Assembly: GCF_900111925.1 (NCBI RefSeq)
Contig: NZ_FOKA01000001.1
Coordinates: forward strand, 248,001 to 312,000
Length of the DNA: 64,000 bases
Direction: 5' to 3'
Source of the DNA: Cellulomonas marina
GTDB lineage: Bacteria > Actinomycetota > Actinomycetes > Actinomycetales > Cellulomonadaceae
Part shown: piece after piece, positions 35,866 to 43,209 of the stretch
Position numbering within the stretch: the stretch's first letter is position 1
Layout: the number at the start of each line of letters is the position of its first letter
The notes under the pieces: model-generated
The model's input: only the letters and a program-made list of their open reading frames with translations
Told to the model about the DNA's origin: nothing
The model's database searches: none
Program-made: the position numbers and the translations under genes

Positions 35866-37158
35866 TCACCAGACCCAGCTGCACACCGGAGCGACCGGCC
35901 AGCGGGCGGCCACGTCCAGCCTCCGGAGCGCGGACGACTCGCCCGTGAGCAGCCCGGCCCGTGCGAAGGCCTCGAAGGACCGGCCGCCGAGGTAGGCCGC
36001 CCCGAGCTCGCGCACGTCCAGCCGGACGGCGGGCCTGTCGTCGGTGCGCTCCAGCCGGGCGTCGCGCAGGCCGTCGGCGTCCGCCGCGCCGGTGACGAGC
36101 CGCCAGCGCCCCGCGTTGCCGGGCAGCAGCGCGTCGGTGAGCTCCAGCACGACGTCGACGTCGCCGCTCCAGCGCCGGGCCGCCACCGCCGCGGGCAGGT
36201 CGAGCAGCCGCACCCAGAGGTTGTCCGCGAGCGTGGCGCGTCCCCGCGGGTCGACGAGCAGCGCGGCCAGGGGGTCGTCGAGCGCGAGGCCCGGGGTGCG
36301 GACCGTGGCCGTCAGGTCCAGGTCGAGCAGGAACGACCACAGCCGGTGGGCGGCGGCGGCGTCGCGCGCGGCGAGGTCGCGGACGCGGACGGTCGCCGCG
36401 GCGCCGGTGGCCTCCCACTTCTCGGCGCGGGCGAAGAGCGCGTAGGCGCGGACCTCCCCGTCCGGTGCCGCGACGGTCACGAGGCGCAGGGGCTCGGCGC
36501 CGTCGCGCCAGGGCACCGGGTCCAGGAAGACCCGGCGGCGCAGGACGTCCGTCTCCCGCGTCATCCAGCCCGGCCGGTCCGCGCAGGCGGCGTGCACGGC
36601 CTCGACGACGGCGGAGTCGCGCTCGACGTCGGCCGTCCGCAGCTGCACGGTCAGCGCGGCCGACCCGGGGACGTCGCGGAGGGCGGCGCCGCGGGGGAGC
36701 GTCCAGGTGGCCGAGTCGGCGGCGGACCCGTACCCGAAGCGTCCGTAGATCGCCGGCTCGGCGGCCCACAGCGCCGACACGGGCTCGCCGCGGTCGAGGC
36801 TGCGCGCCAGGTGCGTGGCGATCATGCTCCGCAGGATCCCGCGGCGCCGGTGGTCGGGCCGCACGCCCACCCAGGTCAGGCCAGCGCAGGCCACGGACCC
36901 GCCGGGCACCGGCAGCCGGAAGGCGTAGGAGCCGTGCACGGCGGCCAGCGTCCCGTCGGGGGCCTCGACCGCCATCGCGCGCTCGAACGGGACCGTCAGG
37001 GGCAGCTGCGCCTCGAGCTCCGGGGTGCTCGGCATCGCGAACGCCAGGCCGTCGACCTCGCGGTACTCCGCCTCGCGCTCCGGCGGCACGGTGACGGTGC
37101 GGTACCCGTCGGGGAGGGCGGGGGCGACGACGACGGGCGCGGGCGTGGTGGTGACCAT
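35866..37158 (-). CDS. eis: Eis-type GNAT N-acetyltransferase
   Basis: The 430-residue protein has the Eis layout: an N-terminal GNAT domain with the acetyl-CoA loop VGVRPDHRRRGILRSMIATHL, a second GNAT-like domain with IYGRFGYGSA nearby, and a C-terminal sterol-carrier-like domain. Eis proteins acetylate amines on aminoglycosides or lysines and use the C-terminal carboxylate in catalysis; here the chain ends in SWVW rather than Phe. CACGAT lies 6 bases before the ATG, pointing to a leaderless transcript. Resistance activity cannot be inferred from sequence alone. Confidence 0.9.
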   Translation of the reverse strand: MVTTTPAPVVVAPALPDGYRTVTVPPEREAEYREVDGLAFAMPSTPELEAQLPLTVPFERAMAVEAPDGTLAAVHGSYAFRLPVPGGSVACAGLTWVGVRPDHRRRGILRSMIATHLARSLDRGEPVSALWAAEPAIYGRFGYGSAADSATWTLPRGAALRDVPGSAALTVQLRTADVERDSAVVEAVHAACADRPGWMTRETDVLRRRVFLDPVPWRDGAEPLRLVTVAAPDGEVRAYALFARAEKWEATGAAATVRVRDLAARDAAAAHRLWSFLLDLDLTATVRTPGLALDDPLAALLVDPRGRATLADNLWVRLLDLPAAVAARRWSGDVDVVLELTDALLPGNAGRWRLVTGAADADGLRDARLERTDDRPAVRLDVRELGAAYLGGRSFEAFARAGLLTGESSALRRLDVAARWPVAPVCSWVW

Positions 37159-37164
37159 GCCCGC

Positions 37165-37170
37165 ATCGTG
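37165..37170 (-). promoter_or_regulatory. -10-like element before eis
   Basis: CACGAT on the minus strand ends 6 bases before the ATG at 37158. Confidence 0.4.
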
Positions 37171-37185
37171 CCCGGCCGCACCCGC

Positions 37186-37222
37186 AGGCGGCACGTCCTT
37201 TCCTCGGCGCCCGGTGCCGCCT
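37186..37222 (-). terminator. hairpin after the GyrI-like gene
   Basis: A 9-bp perfect stem (AGGCGGCAC and GTGCCGCCT) with a 19-base loop lies 17 bases past the stop of the GyrI-like gene and upstream of the eis promoter. Confidence 0.4.
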
Positions 37223-37238
37223 GACGCCACGTGAGTGG

Positions 37239-37895
37239 TCAGCCGCCGGCGGGGGCGGCGTCCGCCCGCCGCACGGGCTGCCGGAGCAGGGTGCGCAGGC
37301 GCTCGGGCGCGGTGCGTCGCGGGTCCGCGAGGTACACCTCGTGGTGCCGGCCGGTGGGGACCAGCCCGTGCTCGGGCAGGAAGGCCCCGTGCAGGTCGGC
37401 GAGGACCGGCCCCTCGTCGTCGTAGGGGCCCACGTGCAGCGTCTGCGCGCACAGCCCCTCGTCGAGCGCCTCGAGCCGCACGTGGTCGAGCGGGAGGGCG
37501 GGGCGACGGCGGGCGAGGTCGTCCCGCGCCGTCGCCACGAGCTCGACCGGCGCCCACGGCGGGACGAGGAGCAGCAGCGTCCACCGCCACACCGTCTTGT
37601 CCCGCCGGGAGGTGAACGCCCGCAGGTCGTCCGCCCACCACAGCCCCTCGAGGGGCGGGACGACGTGGACCCGGCCGGTCTCGCGCCGGGCCGCCGCCCG
37701 GAGGGCGTAGGCCAGGGGGTACAGCACGGCGAGCGCCGCCGGGTAGGCCGGCACCGTGTCCGGGTCGCCCGCGCCGTCGACCGCGAGGTAGGTGCGGGGC
37801 GGCACCTCGAGCAGCCGTACCACCCCGCGGCGGCCGCGGTACTCGTCGAGCGTGCGCCGCAGGTCCGTGGCGGGCGGTGCGCCGGAGCCGCTCAT
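37239..37895 (-). CDS. GyrI-like small-molecule-binding domain protein
   Basis: The 218-residue protein matches the stand-alone GyrI-like family: RRGVVRLLEVPPRTYLAVDGAGDP near the N-terminus, a central PPLEGLWWADD and the final FLPEHGLVPTGRHHEVYLADPRRTAPERLRTLLRQP. Known relatives bind or hydrolyse hydrophobic or cyclopropyl compounds or inhibit gyrase; the actual ligand is unknown. The ATG overlaps the stop of the alkyltransferase-like gene upstream (ATGA), so both should be made together. Confidence 0.88.
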   Translation of the reverse strand: MSGSGAPPATDLRRTLDEYRGRRGVVRLLEVPPRTYLAVDGAGDPDTVPAYPAALAVLYPLAYALRAAARRETGRVHVVPPLEGLWWADDLRAFTSRRDKTVWRWTLLLLVPPWAPVELVATARDDLARRRPALPLDHVRLEALDEGLCAQTLHVGPYDDEGPVLADLHGAFLPEHGLVPTGRHHEVYLADPRRTAPERLRTLLRQPVRRADAAPAGG

Positions 37896-38242
37896 CGGTC
37901 GGCAACCCCTGCGTCGTCGGAGGGGAACCACGCCGCCGCCCGCAGCGCGACGCGGCGGCCGTCCGGCGCGAGCGGGGTGCCCTCCGCGTGCAGGTGCGCG
38001 AGGGCGCGGTCGGCGTGCCGGGCGGGCGGGCGCCCGGCGGCGTCGACGACGCGCCACCACGGCACGCCGGACCCGGCCCGCGCGAGGACCCGCCCCGCCT
38101 GGCGCGGCCCGCCGCGGCGCTGTCCGCCCGCCGCCTCGAGCCGGTCGGCCGCGGCCTCGGCGAGCGAGCCGTAGGTCGTCGCCCGACCGGGCGGGATGGC
38201 CGCGACGAGGTCGAGCACCGTCTCCAGGTACTCCTCGTCCAC
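37892..38242 (-). CDS. alkyltransferase-like DNA repair protein (ATL)
   Basis: The 116-residue protein is an MGMT-fold alkyltransferase-like protein. The active-site PCHR of O6-alkylguanine transferases is replaced by VPWWRVV, so it binds alkylated guanine without transferring the group and hands it to nucleotide excision repair. GRATTYGSLAEAA and the DNA-binding helix are kept, and the C-terminal RVALRAAAWFP is typical. The GTG at 38242 is preferred over an in-frame ATG at 38287 because TAGGGT lies 7 bases before it and the product then has the normal family length. Confidence 0.88.
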   Translation of the reverse strand: MDEEYLETVLDLVAAIPPGRATTYGSLAEAAADRLEAAGGQRRGGPRQAGRVLARAGSGVPWWRVVDAAGRPPARHADRALAHLHAEGTPLAPDGRRVALRAAAWFPSDDAGVADR

Positions 38243-38249
38243 GGGAGGG

Positions 38250-38255
38250 ACCCTA
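38250..38255 (-). promoter_or_regulatory. -10 element before the ATL gene
   Basis: TAGGGT on the minus strand ends 7 bases before the GTG at 38242. Confidence 0.45.
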
Positions 38256-38347
38256 GCGACCCCCGGCTCACCGCCCGGCGCTGCCATGGGCCGCTACCGT
38301 GGCGGTGGTGGCACGGCGACGGGGCCGGCGCCGGAGGGGACGGGCAC

Positions 38348-39460
38348 GTGGACGACCGGGACGCAGCGCCCGCGCTGGGGTACCACACCGGCTACTGGTC
38401 GGCGGGGCCGCCAGCGGGCGTCGCGGAGGCGGTCGCCGGGGCCGACGCGCTCGGGCTCGACTCCGTCTGGACGGCCGAGGCCTACGGCTCCGACGCCTTC
38501 ACGCCGCTGGCGTGGTGGGGTGCGGGCACCCGGCGGGTCCGGCTCGGCACGGCCGTCGCCCAGGTCGACGCGCGCACGCCGACGGCCACGGCCATGGCCG
38601 CGATGACGCTCGACCACCTCTCCGGCGGGCGGGCGGTCCTGGGCCTGGGGGCGTCGGGCGTCCAGGTCGTCGAGGGCTGGTACGGGCGGCCCTACGCGCG
38701 GCCGCTCGCCCGGACGCGCGAGTTCGTCGCCGTGGTGCGCCAGGTCCTGCGGCGCGAGGGGCCCGTGCGCGCGGACGGCGAGTTCTACCGCCTGCCGCTC
38801 CCGGAGCCGGAGGGCAGCGGCCAGGGTCGCGCCCTGCGCCCGACGCTGCACCCGCTGCGTGCCGACCTGCCGGTCCTGCTGGCCGCGCAGGGTCCGCGCA
38901 ACGTGGCGCTCGCGGCGGAGATCGCGGACGGGTGGCTGCCGCTGTTCGTCACCCCGTCCGCCGACGAGCGGGTCCGCGAGCAGCTCGCCGACGGCTTCGC
39001 GCGCCGAGACCCGCGGCTGCGGCCGCCCGAGGCGTTCGAGGTCGTCGCGACGGTCCCGGTGGCCCTCGGGCCGGACGTCGAGAGCGCGGCCGACCGGGTG
39101 CGGCCCTTCGTCGCCCTGTACGCCGGCGGCATGGGTGCGCCGGGCGCGAACCACCACCGGGCGGCACTCGACCGGCTCGGGTTCGCCGAGGTGCTCGACG
39201 AGGTCGAGGCCCGCTTCCGCGCGGGGGACCGGGAGCGGGCCGCCGCCGCCGTGCCCACGGAGCTCGTGCGGGAGGTGGCGCTCGTCGGGACGCCGGCGGA
39301 CCTCACCGAGCAGGCCCGGCGCTGGTCCGGGTCCGTCGCGACGACGCTGGCTCTCCAGACCGACCCGGCCGACCTGCCCGCCGTCGTCGGGGCGCTCCGG
39401 GCAGCCGGGCTCGGAGGCGGCGCGGACGGCGCGGCGCGGCCCGCGGCGGGTCAGATGTAG
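38348..39460 (+). CDS. LLM class F420-type oxidoreductase
   Basis: The 370-residue protein is a luciferase-like monooxygenase family enzyme. [11 protein letters not shown] opens the barrel, [22 protein letters not shown] and [20 protein letters not shown] follow, and [20 protein letters not shown] is the family phosphate-loop region. [23 protein letters not shown] closes the cofactor site. Actinobacterial members like this use F420 more often than FMN, consistent with CofE in the window. GGAGGGGA lies about 7 bases before the GTG. Its TAG stop overlaps the convergent cysE gene by 10 bases. Substrate unknown. Confidence 0.88.
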   Translation: MDDRDAAPALGYHTGYWSAGPPAGVAEAVAGADALGLDSVWTAEAYGSDAFTPLAWWGAGTRRVRLGTAVAQVDARTPTATAMAAMTLDHLSGGRAVLGLGASGVQVVEGWYGRPYARPLARTREFVAVVRQVLRREGPVRADGEFYRLPLPEPEGSGQGRALRPTLHPLRADLPVLLAAQGPRNVALAAEIADGWLPLFVTPSADERVREQLADGFARRDPRLRPPEAFEVVATVPVALGPDVESAADRVRPFVALYAGGMGAPGANHHRAALDRLGFAEVLDEVEARFRAGDRERAAAAVPTELVREVALVGTPADLTEQARRWSGSVATTLALQTDPADLPAVVGALRAAGLGGGADGAARPAAGQM

Positions 39461-40038
39461 ATCGCGGGGTCGTCGACCTCGGCGACGAAGGGCGGCACCG
39501 GCGCCGGCCGGCGGCGCACCGTCGCCGGGACGCCCACCGCGGTGCTGTCCGGCGGCACGTCGCGGATGACGACGGCGTTCGCGCCGATGCGCGCGTCGTC
39601 GCCCACCCAGACGGGCCCGAGGACCTTGGCCCCCGCCCCGACGACGACCCGGTCGCCGAGCGTCGGGTGCCGCTTGCCGTGCCGCATCGACGTGCCGCCC
39701 AGCGTGGCGCCGTGGAAGAGCACGACGTCGTCGCCGACGACCGCCGTCTCGCCGACCACCACGCCCATGCCGTGGTCGATGAACAGCCGCCGCCCGAGCA
39801 CCGCCCCCGGGTGGATCTCCACACCGGTCGCGCTGCGCGTGGCCTGGCTGAGCAGGCGGGCGGCCAGCCGCAGTGCGGGCACCTGCCACATGCGGTGCGC
39901 CAGCCGGTAGACCCACACGGCGTGCACCCCGGGGTAGCCGAGCGCCACCTCGAGCAGGCTGCGCGCGGCCGGGTCGTGGTCGCGGGCGGCCCGCAGGTCC
40001 TCCTGCAGCGTGGCCAGGAAGGGCGGGTGCGTGGTCAT
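39451..40038 (-). CDS. cysE: serine O-acetyltransferase
   Basis: The 195-residue hexapeptide-repeat enzyme acetylates serine for cysteine synthesis. The short actinobacterial form begins with [19 protein letters not shown] and VYRLAHRMW; the left-handed helix includes [31 protein letters not shown] with the catalytic His, and [28 protein letters not shown]. The C-terminus ends DDPAIYI; an Ile end is the tail that docks into cysteine synthase. It lies 145 bases downstream of cysK with a strong hairpin between them. Confidence 0.96.
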   Translation of the reverse strand: MTTHPPFLATLQEDLRAARDHDPAARSLLEVALGYPGVHAVWVYRLAHRMWQVPALRLAARLLSQATRSATGVEIHPGAVLGRRLFIDHGMGVVVGETAVVGDDVVLFHGATLGGTSMRHGKRHPTLGDRVVVGAGAKVLGPVWVGDDARIGANAVVIRDVPPDSTAVGVPATVRRRPAPVPPFVAEVDDPAIYI

Positions 40039-40047
40039 GCGGTGCCT

Positions 40048-40086
40048 CGGATCGGTGGGGGCGGATCGGTGGGGCGGATCGGTGGG
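40048..40086 (-). repeat. 12-14 bp tandem repeat, 3 copies, cysE leader
   Basis: Three copies of CGGATCGGTGGGG (with 12, 13 or 14 bases) lie just upstream of cysE on the minus strand. Unequal unit lengths suggest slippage. Confidence 0.75.
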
Positions 40087-40102
40087 CGGGGCGAGCGACG
40101 GG

Positions 40103-40149
40103 CGTGCGCCCCTCGTCGGCCGCGGTGGGCGGGCGACGAGGGGCGCACG
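40103..40149 (-). terminator. strong hairpin between cysK and cysE
   Basis: A perfect 16-bp stem (CGTGCGCCCCTCGTCG and complement) with a 15-base loop begins 35 bases past the cysK stop. It should end many cysK transcripts before cysE or act as a processing site. Confidence 0.7.
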
Positions 40150-40183
40150 AGACCCCGGTGCTCGGGACCGGTGAGCGGACCGG

Positions 40184-41119
40184 TCAGTCCATGAGGTCGG
40201 CGTAGAGGATCGTGGACAGGTACCGCTCCCCGAAGGACGGGACGATGACGACGATCGTCTTGCCGGCGTTCTCCGGCCGCTGGGCGAGCTGCGTCGCGGC
40301 GTGCAGGGCGGCGCCGGAGGACAGGCCGACCAGGAGGCCCTCCTCGGCGGCGGCCCGGCGGGCGACCTTCACCGAGGTCTCCGCGTCGACGTCGATGATC
40401 TCGTCGTAGACCTCGCGGTCGAGGATCTCCGGGACGAAGTTCGCGCCGATGCCCTGGATCTTGTGCGGGCCGGGGGCGCCGCCGTTGAGGATCGGGGACT
40501 CGGCCGGCTCGACGCCCACCACCTGCACGCCCGGCTTGCGCTCCTTGAGCACCTGCCCGACGCCCGTGATGGTGCCGCCCGTGCCGATCCCGGCGACGAA
40601 GATGTCGACCGCGCCGTCGGTGTCTGCCCAGATCTCCTCCGCCGTGGTCGCGCGGTGGATCGCGGGGTTGGCCGCGTTGGCGAACTGGCGCGCGAGGATC
40701 GCGCCCGGCCGCTCGGCCGCGATCTGCTCGGACCGCGCGACGGCACCCTTCATGCCCTCGGAGCCGGGGGTGAGGATGAGCTCGGCGCCGAACGCGCGCA
40801 GCAGGGCCCGCCGCTCCTTCGACATCGTCTCGGGCATCGTGAGGACGACGTCGTACCCACGGGCCGCGCCGACCATGGCCAGGGCGATGCCGGTGTTGCC
40901 CGACGTCGCCTCGACGATCGTGCCGCCGGGGGGCAGCTCGCCGGACTGCTCGGCCGCGTCGATGATCGCGACGCCGATGCGGTCCTTCACCGAGTTCGCG
41001 GGGTTGTAGAACTCGAGCTTGGCCAGCACGGTGGCCTGCGCGCCGTCCGTGATCCGGTTGAGCCGGACCAGCGGGGTGTTCCCGATGAGCTGCGTCGCGT
41101 CGTCGTAGATGCGGGCCAT
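40184..41119 (-). CDS. cysK: cysteine synthase A (O-acetylserine sulfhydrylase)
   Basis: The 311-residue PLP enzyme makes cysteine from O-acetylserine and sulfide. The PLP lysine is in [11 protein letters not shown], the substrate loop is [13 protein letters not shown], the phosphate cup is [10 protein letters not shown] and the docking loop for CysE is conserved. AAGGAG lies 7 bases before the ATG. It follows a leader region with a Cys-rich mini-gene and a hairpin, and is followed by cysE, so the two steps from serine to cysteine are together. Regulation by cysteine supply is likely. Confidence 0.96.
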   Translation of the reverse strand: MARIYDDATQLIGNTPLVRLNRITDGAQATVLAKLEFYNPANSVKDRIGVAIIDAAEQSGELPPGGTIVEATSGNTGIALAMVGAARGYDVVLTMPETMSKERRALLRAFGAELILTPGSEGMKGAVARSEQIAAERPGAILARQFANAANPAIHRATTAEEIWADTDGAVDIFVAGIGTGGTITGVGQVLKERKPGVQVVGVEPAESPILNGGAPGPHKIQGIGANFVPEILDREVYDEIIDVDAETSVKVARRAAAEEGLLVGLSSGAALHAATQLAQRPENAGKTIVVIVPSFGERYLSTILYADLMD

Positions 41120-41308
41120 GGTGGGTCGTTCTCCTTCGAGGAGGGTGAGGGGTGGGTCCGGCGCGGCGCCGGGGTGGTGCGGCGGTGCGGCTGCGGGTGT
41201 GGGTGCCGGGACGTCCTCCCGACGAGGGCCGTGCGGGGCCGCGTGCGCGGTGGATGCCGGGCCGGCGACGGGACGTGCAGGCCCCCGGGGCGAGCGCCGG
41301 GTCCGGAC

Positions 41309-41328
41309 GGGCTGCTGCAGGGCAGCCC
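41309..41328 (-). promoter_or_regulatory. leader hairpin downstream of the Cys-rich peptide
   Basis: Perfect 7-bp stem (GGGCTGC and GCAGCCC) with a 6-base loop, 28 bases after the leader peptide stop and about 190 bases before cysK. It could be the terminator or antiterminator arm of an attenuator. Other GC-rich pairings in the region are possible. Confidence 0.4.
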
Positions 41329-41356
41329 CACCCTCGCACGGAGGGGGACCGGCGCT

Positions 41357-41437
41357 CTAGCGACAGCGACAGGGGCGGCCGACGACGGCGTCGGCGGACG
41401 GGCACGTGCACGGGCGGCCGGCGGTGCGGTGCAGCAC
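41357..41437 (-). CDS. Cys-rich leader peptide upstream of cysK
   Basis: A 26-residue reading frame starts at GTG 41437 with GGAGGGGA placed 5 bases before it. It has four Cys codons in its last 17 codons, in the repeated form GRPCTC and GRPCRC, then Arg and TAG. It ends 237 bases before the cysK start on the same strand. Actinobacteria are known to use short Cys-rich upstream reading frames that stall ribosomes when cysteinyl-tRNA is scarce, in front of sulfur genes. The coding call rests on the ribosome site, the Cys clustering and the location; an in-frame ATG at 41476 would give 39 residues but lacks a ribosome site. Confidence 0.6.
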   Translation of the reverse strand: MLHRTAGRPCTCPSADAVVGRPCRCR

Positions 41438-41587
41438 GCTCGTCCCCTCCCATGAGATCGGTGCCGTGTCGGTCATGTGCCGGTCATGTGCCGGTCCTGC
41501 ATCCGTCCCGGTGCGGACGGCCGGGTCGCGAGCCGCGGCCGGACGGCGTCCCTGGCAGGACGACGAGCGGGGACCGCGGGCGCGGCG

Positions 41588-41617
41588 ACGGTACCCGTAA
41601 CGACGGAGGCCCCGCAA
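41588..41617 (-). promoter_or_regulatory. candidate promoter of the cysK leader transcript
   Basis: Minus-strand TTGCGG and TACCGT with 18-base spacing; would start RNA about 140 bases before the leader peptide. Weak match. Confidence 0.3.
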
Positions 41618-41680
41618 AGATGCCCGCGACGCGTCACCCCGTCCGGGTGACGCCGGCGTGGCGCCGCCCCCGGACGACGA

Positions 41681-41711
41681 CGAGCCCCCTCCGTCGACGG
41701 GAGGGGGCTCG
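41681..41711 (-). terminator. hairpin after the 107-residue gene
   Basis: CGAGCCCCCTCC pairs with GGAGGGGGCTCG (12 bp) around GTCGACG; the centre is itself palindromic. It lies about 100 bases past the stop at 41814. Confidence 0.7.
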
Positions 41712-41743
41712 GGCGCCGTGGCCGGCGGGACGCGGCCGACGGC

Positions 41744-41787
41744 GGGTCGGCAGCGGGTCGGCAGCGGGTCGGCAGCGGGTCGGCAGC
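41744..41787. repeat. 11-bp tandem repeat, 4 perfect copies
   Basis: GGGTCGGCAGC four times, then decayed copies running to the end of the 107-residue gene (41814). Located in that gene's 3' UTR. Confidence 0.85.
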
Positions 41788-41813
41788 GGGTCGAGCAGCG
41801 GGTCAGGCAGGGG

Positions 41814-42137
41814 TCAGCAGCACGGCTCGACGCGGGCGACGAGCTCGGCCACCTCGCCACCCGTCATCGCGACGGACGTCTTCGCGGTCTGCATCCAGAC
41901 GGCCTCGCTCATGACGTGCCCCTCGACGTGCTCGACCTCGCACGCGTCCGTGCCCTCGAGCGGGGTGACGTGCCAGGTGCCGACGCGGCCGGTCGCGGTG
42001 TCCGTGCCGCGCAGCACGACGACCGCGCCGCGCGCGCCGGGCACGGCGTGCGGCGTCGGGAGGGCGGCGGCGGCGTGAGTGGCGGGGGAGGTGCCGGCGA
42101 CGAGGGCGGCGGGAGCGGTGAGGACGGCGGTGGACAT
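41814..42137 (-). CDS. small protein of unknown function with Cys-Cys end
   Basis: The 107-residue product starts at ATG 42137 with GGAG 8 bases upstream. The first 35 residues are rich in Ala, Thr and Pro without a clear signal peptide. The remainder looks like a compact beta-rich domain (GAVVVLRGTDTATGRVGTWHV) followed by VEHVEGHVMSEAVWMQTAKTSVAMTGGEVAELVARVEPCC. It ends in two adjacent cysteines, with a third Cys in the centre. I do not recognise the family. It is flanked by its own terminator and by the terminator of the DUF4214 gene, so it is a single-gene unit. Confidence 0.65.
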   Translation of the reverse strand: MSTAVLTAPAALVAGTSPATHAAAALPTPHAVPGARGAVVVLRGTDTATGRVGTWHVTPLEGTDACEVEHVEGHVMSEAVWMQTAKTSVAMTGGEVAELVARVEPCC

Positions 42138-42160
42138 GGCGTGCTCCGGTGGGTGCGGTC

Positions 42161-42197
42161 CGTGCCGACGGGGGGTCGACCCCCTCCCATCGGCACG
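42161..42197 (-). terminator. hairpin after the DUF4214 gene
   Basis: Outer 8-bp stem CGTGCCGA/TCGGCACG encloses an inner palindrome GGGGGTCGACCCCC. It lies 50 bases past the DUF4214 stop and upstream of the next gene. Confidence 0.7.
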
Positions 42198-42246
42198 CAC
42201 GCCGCCGGACCTGAGCCCTCCGGCGAGGTCGTCCTCCCGGTGCGCG

Positions 42247-43098
42247 TCAGCCGCGCGCCGCGACGGCCCGGGCCTCGTCGGAGGCGGCCAGCGCGACGCC
42301 GAGATCCTCCGGGTCGAGGCCCTGGTGCAGCGCGAAGAGCCAGCCGTCGAGCCCGTCGCGCTCCGGCTCGCGGCCGAGGTACGCCGCGTAGAGGTCGGTG
42401 ACGAGGAGCGTGAGGTGCTCGTCGCCCCACAGCACCCGCGGCCCGAGCCAGCAGCCGTACGTCCACGGGTACAGCGCGTTCTCCAGGTGGCCCTTGCCGT
42501 ACCAGTACCAGTACTCCTCCCGCTGGATCGGCCGGCGCAGCAGGTCGGCGTACAGCGCCTCGGACACCTGCAGGCCGCGGTCCCGGGCGTGGTCGTGGTA
42601 CTCGAGCGAGGCGACCGCCGCCTGGACGACCTGCAGCCGCGTGAAGCCCCGGTCGAGCATCCCGAGCCAGTACGTCAGCTCGGCGGCCGTCGCCTCCCGT
42701 CCCAGCAGCTCCCGGTAGGTCCCGGCGACGAAGGTCGTGCGCGCCTCGGGACCGGCCAGCACCGCCGACGCCACCGCTGCACGGGGTACGCCGGCGGCCT
42801 GCGCGGCCGACCAGTGCTCGACGGCCCCGGGCTCGGGGTCCCGGCCGACCCCGACGCGGTACAGCGTCGTGAGCCACCGCTGCACCGCCGCGTCCAGCGC
42901 GTCGGCGGTCGCCGCGGCCCCGGCCGGTGGCGGCGCGACGTCCGCCGCCGTGGCCGGCACCGCACCGAGCGCGCCCAGCGCCAGCGCGGCCCCCACCACG
43001 GCGGTCCCGACCGGCCGGCGTCGTCGCGCGGCCTCGACCGTGCCCCGCGACGTGCCCCGCGACGTGCCCCGCGACGTGCCCCGCAGCGTGCCCCTCAC
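42247..43098 (-). CDS. secreted DUF4214-like domain protein
   Basis: The 283-residue protein has an unusual N-terminus: about 25 residues with an Arg-Gly-Thr-Ser repeat, then RRRRPVGTAVVGAALALGALGAVPATAAD, a signal peptide with AxA-type cleavage site. The mature part repeats units such as WLTTLYRVGVGRDPEPGAVEHW, YRELLGREATAAELTYWL and DLYAAYLGREPERDGLDGWL, the DUF4214 pattern. This domain occurs in secreted and S-layer-like proteins and its role is not known. The GTG at 43098 has GGAGG 8 bases upstream. The repeat array makes the N-region of the signal peptide length-variable. Confidence 0.8.
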   Translation of the reverse strand: MRGTLRGTSRGTSRGTSRGTVEAARRRRPVGTAVVGAALALGALGAVPATAADVAPPPAGAAATADALDAAVQRWLTTLYRVGVGRDPEPGAVEHWSAAQAAGVPRAAVASAVLAGPEARTTFVAGTYRELLGREATAAELTYWLGMLDRGFTRLQVVQAAVASLEYHDHARDRGLQVSEALYADLLRRPIQREEYWYWYGKGHLENALYPWTYGCWLGPRVLWGDEHLTLLVTDLYAAYLGREPERDGLDGWLFALHQGLDPEDLGVALAASDEARAVAARG

Positions 43099-43099
43099 C
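43040..43099 (-). repeat. 12-bp tandem repeat, 5 copies, before a signal peptide
   Basis: Three perfect GTGCCCCGCGAC units and two diverged ones encode the Arg-Gly-Thr-Ser stretch ahead of the DUF4214 signal peptide and reach the start codon. Confidence 0.85.
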
Positions 43100-43197
43100 G
43101 TGCCCACCTCCCCGACCGGTGGCGCGCCCCCTTGCGCGTCGTCCTCACGCTGCCCCCGGCCGGTCGTGCGCGACAGGGACCGAGGTCCCGGCGCGTC

Positions 43198-43203
43198 TAC
43201 GGT
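43198..43203 (+). promoter_or_regulatory. -10 element before the alpha/beta hydrolase gene
   Basis: TACGGT ends 6 bases before the GTG at 43210; same hexamer and spacing as at 1279. Confidence 0.5.
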
Positions 43204-43209
43204 GACGGG

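Larger units (their letters stand above)
41438..41813. other. intergenic region upstream of the cysK leader
   Basis: No gene is supported here. On the minus strand a candidate promoter lies at 41588-41617. A strong hairpin (41681-41711) ends the upstream 107-residue gene and an 11-bp array lies at 41744-41787. Confidence 0.5.
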
